From Kiritimatiellales bacterium (GTDB taxonomy: Bacteria; Verrucomicrobiota; Kiritimatiellia; Kiritimatiellales; Pontiellaceae): 15,898 nt of DNA. Of this stretch, positions 13,274 through 15,898 are shown piece by piece (the stretch's first letter is position 1; every line of letters starts with the position of its first letter). The notes beneath the pieces were generated by a model. That model saw only the letters and a program-made list of their open reading frames with translations. It searched no databases and was not told the origin of the DNA. The position numbers and the translations under genes were made by a program. The DNA is taken from the NCBI GenBank assembly GCA_021734595.1, contig JAIPIO010000059.1, positions 1-15,898 of the forward strand, written 5' to 3'.

Positions 13274-14030
13274 TTGGAAAAATCGTTGAGAGTACCAGCC
13301 GTTTCGCCCGGTTGATCGACCTGCACAGCCAGATTGCCGGGAACCTGCTGTTCCTGCACTTCGAGTTCACCACCGGCGATGCCGCCGACCATAACATGGT
13401 CACCCGGTGTCCGAGGCCTTGATGAGCCATATCCTCGCAGAAAACCCGGAACTGAAATATGAATCCATCTCCGGCAACTACTGTTCCGACAAAAAGGCCG
13501 TCGTCGTTAACGGCATTCTTGGCCGCGGCAAATATGTGGTGGCCGAAATCACCATCCCGGAAAAGATATGCCGCCGCTACCTGAAAACCCCGCCGGAAAA
13601 GATCGTGCAACTCAACATCCGCAAAAACCTGATCGGAACCATACTGGCCGGTGGCCTGCGCAGTGCAAACGCGCACTATGCCAATATGCTGCTGGCCTTC
13701 TACCTCGCCACCGGACAGGACGCCGCCAATGTCGTCGAAGGCTCCCAGGGCATCACTTTGGCGGAGGAGAGGGAGGGGGATCTCTATTTTTCAGTAACCC
13801 TGCCGAACATCATTGTCGGCACCGTTGGCAACGGCAAAGAGCTACCGTTCGTGGCCGAAAACATGCGGAAACTCGATTGTGTAGCCGACCGCGAACCCGG
13901 TGAAAATTCCCGCCGCCTCGCCTGCATCTGCGCCGCCGCCGTCCTCTGCGGCGAGCTTTCGCTGCTCGCCGCCCAGACCAACCCCGGCGAGCTGATGGAT
14001 GCCCACCGCAAGCTCGAACGGAACGCCTAG
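13261..14030 (+). pseudogene. HMG-CoA reductase remnant, N-terminally truncated and frameshifted
   Basis: The first piece (13273-13404) reads IVESTSRFARLIDLHSQIAG, then FEFTTGDAADHNMVT, in one frame. The match continues from 13407 in the next frame as VSEALMSHIL, ISGNYCSDKKAVVVNGILGR, NLIGTILAGGLRSANAHYAN, YLATGQDAANVVEGSQGIT and LPNIIVGTVGNGKEL. These are class I HMG-CoA reductase motifs. One missing base near 13404-13406 explains the shift. About 150 or more N-terminal residues, including the catalytic Glu of the ENVIG region, are absent, and no start codon or ribosome site serves the first piece. The expected GDAAGHN reads GDAADHN. The catalytic Lys of DKK and the Asp of GQDAAN are still present. 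The intact enzyme makes mevalonate; the neighbouring type 2 isopentenyl-diphosphate isomerase belongs to the same pathway. Confidence 0.88.
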
Positions 14031-14041
14031 CCAGGATTCCA

Positions 14042-14085
14042 CCGATCTAATTAGAATTGACGATCGTGCATTCTAATTAGATCGG
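14042..14085. repeat. 44-bp near-perfect nested palindrome between convergent genes
   Basis: CCGATCTAATTAGAAT (14042-14057) is the exact reverse complement of ATTCTAATTAGATCGG (14070-14085). The centre, ACGATCGT (14060-14067), is itself palindromic about the same axis, so only the pairs 14058/14069 and 14059/14068 fail to match. Each arm also contains the 8-base palindrome CTAATTAG (14047-14054 and 14073-14080). It lies after the reductase remnant and before the end of the permease gene. A T-run (14104-14109) follows at 18 bases on the plus strand. It may be a bidirectional terminator or a protein-binding site. Confidence 0.8.
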
Positions 14086-14111
14086 CGGATGGTTCCTCCC
14101 GGATTTTTTCT

Positions 14112-15437
14112 TCACAGCAGCAGGTATTTCAGAATGAATATCAGCGCGAGGAGCACCGCGACGGGTTTCAATTCGGTGGCCTTGCCGGAGGCCAGTTTTA
14201 TCAGCACATGGCTGATGATGCCAAATGCGATGCCATCCGCGATGCTGTAGCTGAATGGCATTATAATCAGCGCAAGAAAGCACGGGATGGCGACGGCATA
14301 GTCTTTCCACTCCACCTTTAGAATCGGTTCCATCATGAACAGTCCGACCAGTACCAGAGCCGGGGCGGTGGCCGCTGCGGGGATGACTTGGAAGACCGGG
14401 GCAAAGAAGAGCGACAACCCGAACAGGACCGCCACCGTCAGCGCCGTCAGGCCGGTGCGTCCGCCATCCGCAACCCCGGCGGCGCTTTCCACGTAAACGG
14501 TCACGGTGCTGGTTCCGCAGATGGCCCCGAACGTGGTGCCGATGGCATCCGCGAACAGCGCCTGCCGCGCCTTGGGCACACGGCCCTCGGCGTCGAGCAT
14601 GTTGGCCCGCGACGCAACGCCGATCAATGTGCCCACGCTATCGAACAGATCCACGAACAGGAAGGTGGCCACGGCAACGAGCATGTCCATGGTAAGTACC
14701 TGTCCAAATTCAAATTTCATGAATACTGGCGACAGCGATGGCGGTACGCCCATGGGTTGCCAGCCGTCCGGCAGCGTTGTGACTCCAAATGGAATGCCCG
14801 CGATTGTGGCCGAGAGAATGGCAATCAGCAACGCGCCGCGCACTTTCGCCGCCAGCAATGCGCCGCCGACCACCATGCCGACCAGCGCCACGAGTACCAC
14901 GGGTTCCTGCAGGCTGCCCAGCGCCGTCAGGGTGCCCGTCAGCGCGCCGTCCGGCGCGGCACTCATTCCGGTTCTGACCACGCCCGCGTTTTCGAGCCCG
15001 ATCAAGGCAATGAACAGGCCGATGCCCCCGCTGATGGCGTGCTTGATGGGAAGGGGAATGGCGTTGATGATGGCTTCCCGCACGTTGCAAGCGGTCAATG
15101 CAATGAACAGGATCCCTTCAATGAGTACGGCGGTGAGCGCAAACTGCCAGCTTCTACCCATGCCGATGCAGACCGTGAAGGCAAAGAAGGCGTTGATGCC
15201 CATCCCGGGCGCCAACGCGAACGGTAGGTTGGCCAGAAACGCCATCACCAGCGTGGCGACCATTGCGCTGAGCGCGGTGGCGGTCAGTACCGCGTCGAAC
15301 TCCATGCCTGTTGCGGAAAGGATGCCCGGGTTGACGGCCAGGATGTAGGCCATGGTCATGAACGTTGTAATCCCCGCCCGGACTTCCGTGCGAACGGTGG
15401 TGCCATGTGCCGTTAGTCGGAACAGTTTTTCCAGCAT
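14112..15437 (-). CDS. NCS2 family purine permease (AzgA/GhxP-like)
   Basis: The 441-residue protein has about a dozen hydrophobic segments. It begins MLEKLFRLTAHGTTVRTEVR, followed by AGITTFMTMAYILAVNPGIL (21-40) and APGMGINAFFAFTVCIGMG (76-94), which are hallmarks of the AzgA branch of the NCS2 (xanthine/uracil permease) superfamily. The motif GTSTVTVYVESAAGVADGGR in the second half is the substrate-binding region of adenine, guanine and hypoxanthine transporters such as GhxP and AdeP. It should bring purine bases into the cell by proton symport. The start ATG has AAGG upstream. It stands alone, convergent with the reductase remnant and divergent from the isomerase gene. The exact purine preference is uncertain. 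Confidence 0.95.
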   Translation of the reverse strand: MLEKLFRLTAHGTTVRTEVRAGITTFMTMAYILAVNPGILSATGMEFDAVLTATALSAMVATLVMAFLANLPFALAPGMGINAFFAFTVCIGMGRSWQFALTAVLIEGILFIALTACNVREAIINAIPLPIKHAISGGIGLFIALIGLENAGVVRTGMSAAPDGALTGTLTALGSLQEPVVLVALVGMVVGGALLAAKVRGALLIAILSATIAGIPFGVTTLPDGWQPMGVPPSLSPVFMKFEFGQVLTMDMLVAVATFLFVDLFDSVGTLIGVASRANMLDAEGRVPKARQALFADAIGTTFGAICGTSTVTVYVESAAGVADGGRTGLTALTVAVLFGLSLFFAPVFQVIPAAATAPALVLVGLFMMEPILKVEWKDYAVAIPCFLALIIMPFSYSIADGIAFGIISHVLIKLASGKATELKPVAVLLALIFILKYLLL

Positions 15438-15472
15438 GGTTCGGTCCCTTCGAAATCAAAACTCCACATTTA

Positions 15473-15501
15473 TAAATACATGCCGTTTGGCGCCGACTCA
15501 A
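15473..15501 (-). promoter_or_regulatory. Candidate promoter of the purine permease gene
   Basis: On the minus strand TTGAGT (15501-15496) and TATTTA (15478-15473) are separated by 17 bases and lie about 35-65 bases before the permease ATG at 15437. This spacing is ideal for a sigma-70-type promoter, although the -10 box is a weak match; TATAAA overlaps at 15474-15469. I see no purine riboswitch in the short leader. Confidence 0.35.
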
Positions 15502-15554
15502 TAAATTCCTGAAACAACCTGCCGCGGCGGGGTGGGAAGCGGGGTTTTTAGGGT

Positions 15555-15569
15555 TTCCAATGGTTGAAG
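15555..15569. repeat. Degraded TTCCAA-N3-TTGGAA copy upstream of the isomerase gene
   Basis: TTCCAATGGTTGAAG (15555-15569) matches the left arm and centre of TTCCAATGGTTGGAA at 13033-13047 exactly but breaks in the right arm, as if one G were lost or changed. It stands alone in the 156-base region between the divergent permease and isomerase genes, 25 bases before the isomerase ATG. Confidence 0.55.
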
Positions 15570-15593
15570 GAACATTATAGAGTACCCATCGTT

Positions 15594-15898
15594 ATGAATT
15601 CACTAAACGAGCGAAAAATAGATCACATCAATATTGTGGCCGGCGCCGAGGCTGTGGATCGGAGGCAATCTCACTTTGATCGCATCAGGCTGACCCACCG
15701 GGCGCTGCCGGAAATCGACCGGGCGGATGTTGATCCCTCCGTCACCTTTTTAGGAAAGAAATTGAGTTTTCCGTTGCTGATTTCCTCCATGACCGGGGGG
15801 GTTGGTGCGGAACTGGTCAAAATCAACCGCAACCTCGCAGCGGCGGCGGAGGCCGAGGGCGTTGCGCTGGCGGTTGGGTCGCAGCGTGTGTTTATATC
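15594..15898 (+). CDS. fni: Type 2 isopentenyl-diphosphate delta-isomerase, 5' part only
   Basis: The first 101 codons are in the window and the gene runs off the right edge. The start NERKIDHINIV (5-15) and the block LSFPLLISSMTGGVGAELVKINRNL are typical of type 2 isopentenyl-diphosphate isomerase, an FMN- and NAD(P)H-dependent cytoplasmic enzyme that interconverts IPP and DMAPP. The end of the visible part, LAVGSQRVF, is also family-typical. No good ribosome site lies close to the ATG; AAGGAA is 21 bases upstream, so initiation may be weak. The gene is separated from the HMG-CoA reductase remnant by the purine permease gene. Type 2 isomerase is usually, but not always, linked to the mevalonate pathway. 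Confidence 0.93.
   Translation, partial: MNSLNERKIDHINIVAGAEAVDRRQSHFDRIRLTHRALPEIDRADVDPSVTFLGKKLSFPLLISSMTGGVGAELVKINRNLAAAAEAEGVALAVGSQRVFI

Noticed and set aside
13396..13410. Programmed -1 frameshift to rescue the HMG-CoA reductase
   Set aside because: There is no convincing slippery heptamer, and the missing N-terminal part and start codon would still leave no functional enzyme. A simple one-base deletion explains the data.
14388..15348. Plus-strand open frames opposite the purine permease gene
   Set aside because: They are antisense frames with low-complexity Arg/Gln/Ala or Ser/Met composition; the minus-strand permease is unmistakable.
12619..15598. 13-base exact repeat CCATCGTTATGAA at 12619-12631 and 15586-15598
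   Set aside because: A shared 13-mer on either strand is expected a few times by chance in a window of this size.

Overview
The window looks like a chromosomal segment of a Gram-negative bacterium of the Planctomycetes-Verrucomicrobia-Chlamydiae (PVC) group, possibly Kiritimatiellota or Verrucomicrobiota. The basis is the mix of families: Tat-signalled Gfo/Idh/MocA oxidoreductases, an exported DUF1080 protein, a DUF2961 (GH172-type) lipoprotein and a secreted WFGYYDK-type beta-propeller, beside GmhA. No marker gene is present, so this placement is inference. I see no rRNA, tRNA, CRISPR array, transposase or phage gene.

Left block (1-2902, minus strand): three tightly spaced genes, Gfo/Idh/MocA - DUF1080 - Gfo/Idh/MocA. 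The two oxidoreductases are close paralogues with Tat-type leaders and the DUF1080 protein has a Sec-type leader. They suggest an exported sugar oxidation/hydrolysis route through 3-keto sugars. A palindromic candidate operator lies upstream. A 432-base divergent intergenic region (2903-3334), rich in inverted repeats, separates this block from the next.

Central block (3335-10085, plus strand): accB-accC-asp23-amaP links the biotin carboxylase half of acetyl-CoA carboxylase to Asp23/AmaP envelope proteins. It is followed by gmhA, a sugar nucleotidyltransferase, a lipoprotein with an HExxH...E metallopeptidase signature, a MIF-type tautomerase and an exported clan GH-A glycosidase. All are closely packed and could be one transcription unit or a few.

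Right-centre block (10072-13215, minus strand): thpR, a DUF2961 lipoprotein and an exported beta-propeller protein. The propeller gene overlaps the glycosidase gene tail to tail by 14 bases.

Right block (13261-15898): an N-terminally truncated and frameshifted HMG-CoA reductase remnant, a 44-bp near-perfect palindrome, an NCS2/AzgA-type purine permease (minus strand) and the start of type 2 isopentenyl-diphosphate isomerase. This looks like a decaying or rearranged mevalonate-pathway locus.

The most unusual signal is a dispersed palindrome, TTCCAA-N3-TTGGAA. It occurs in clusters at about 3.2, 7.9 and 13.0 kb, with a degraded single copy at 15.6 kb. Copies within a cluster are spaced by near-multiples of a DNA helical turn. 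Three copies sit inside real genes exactly in the frame that encodes Phe-Gln-x-Leu-Glu, and in thpR they cause no visible insertion in the protein.
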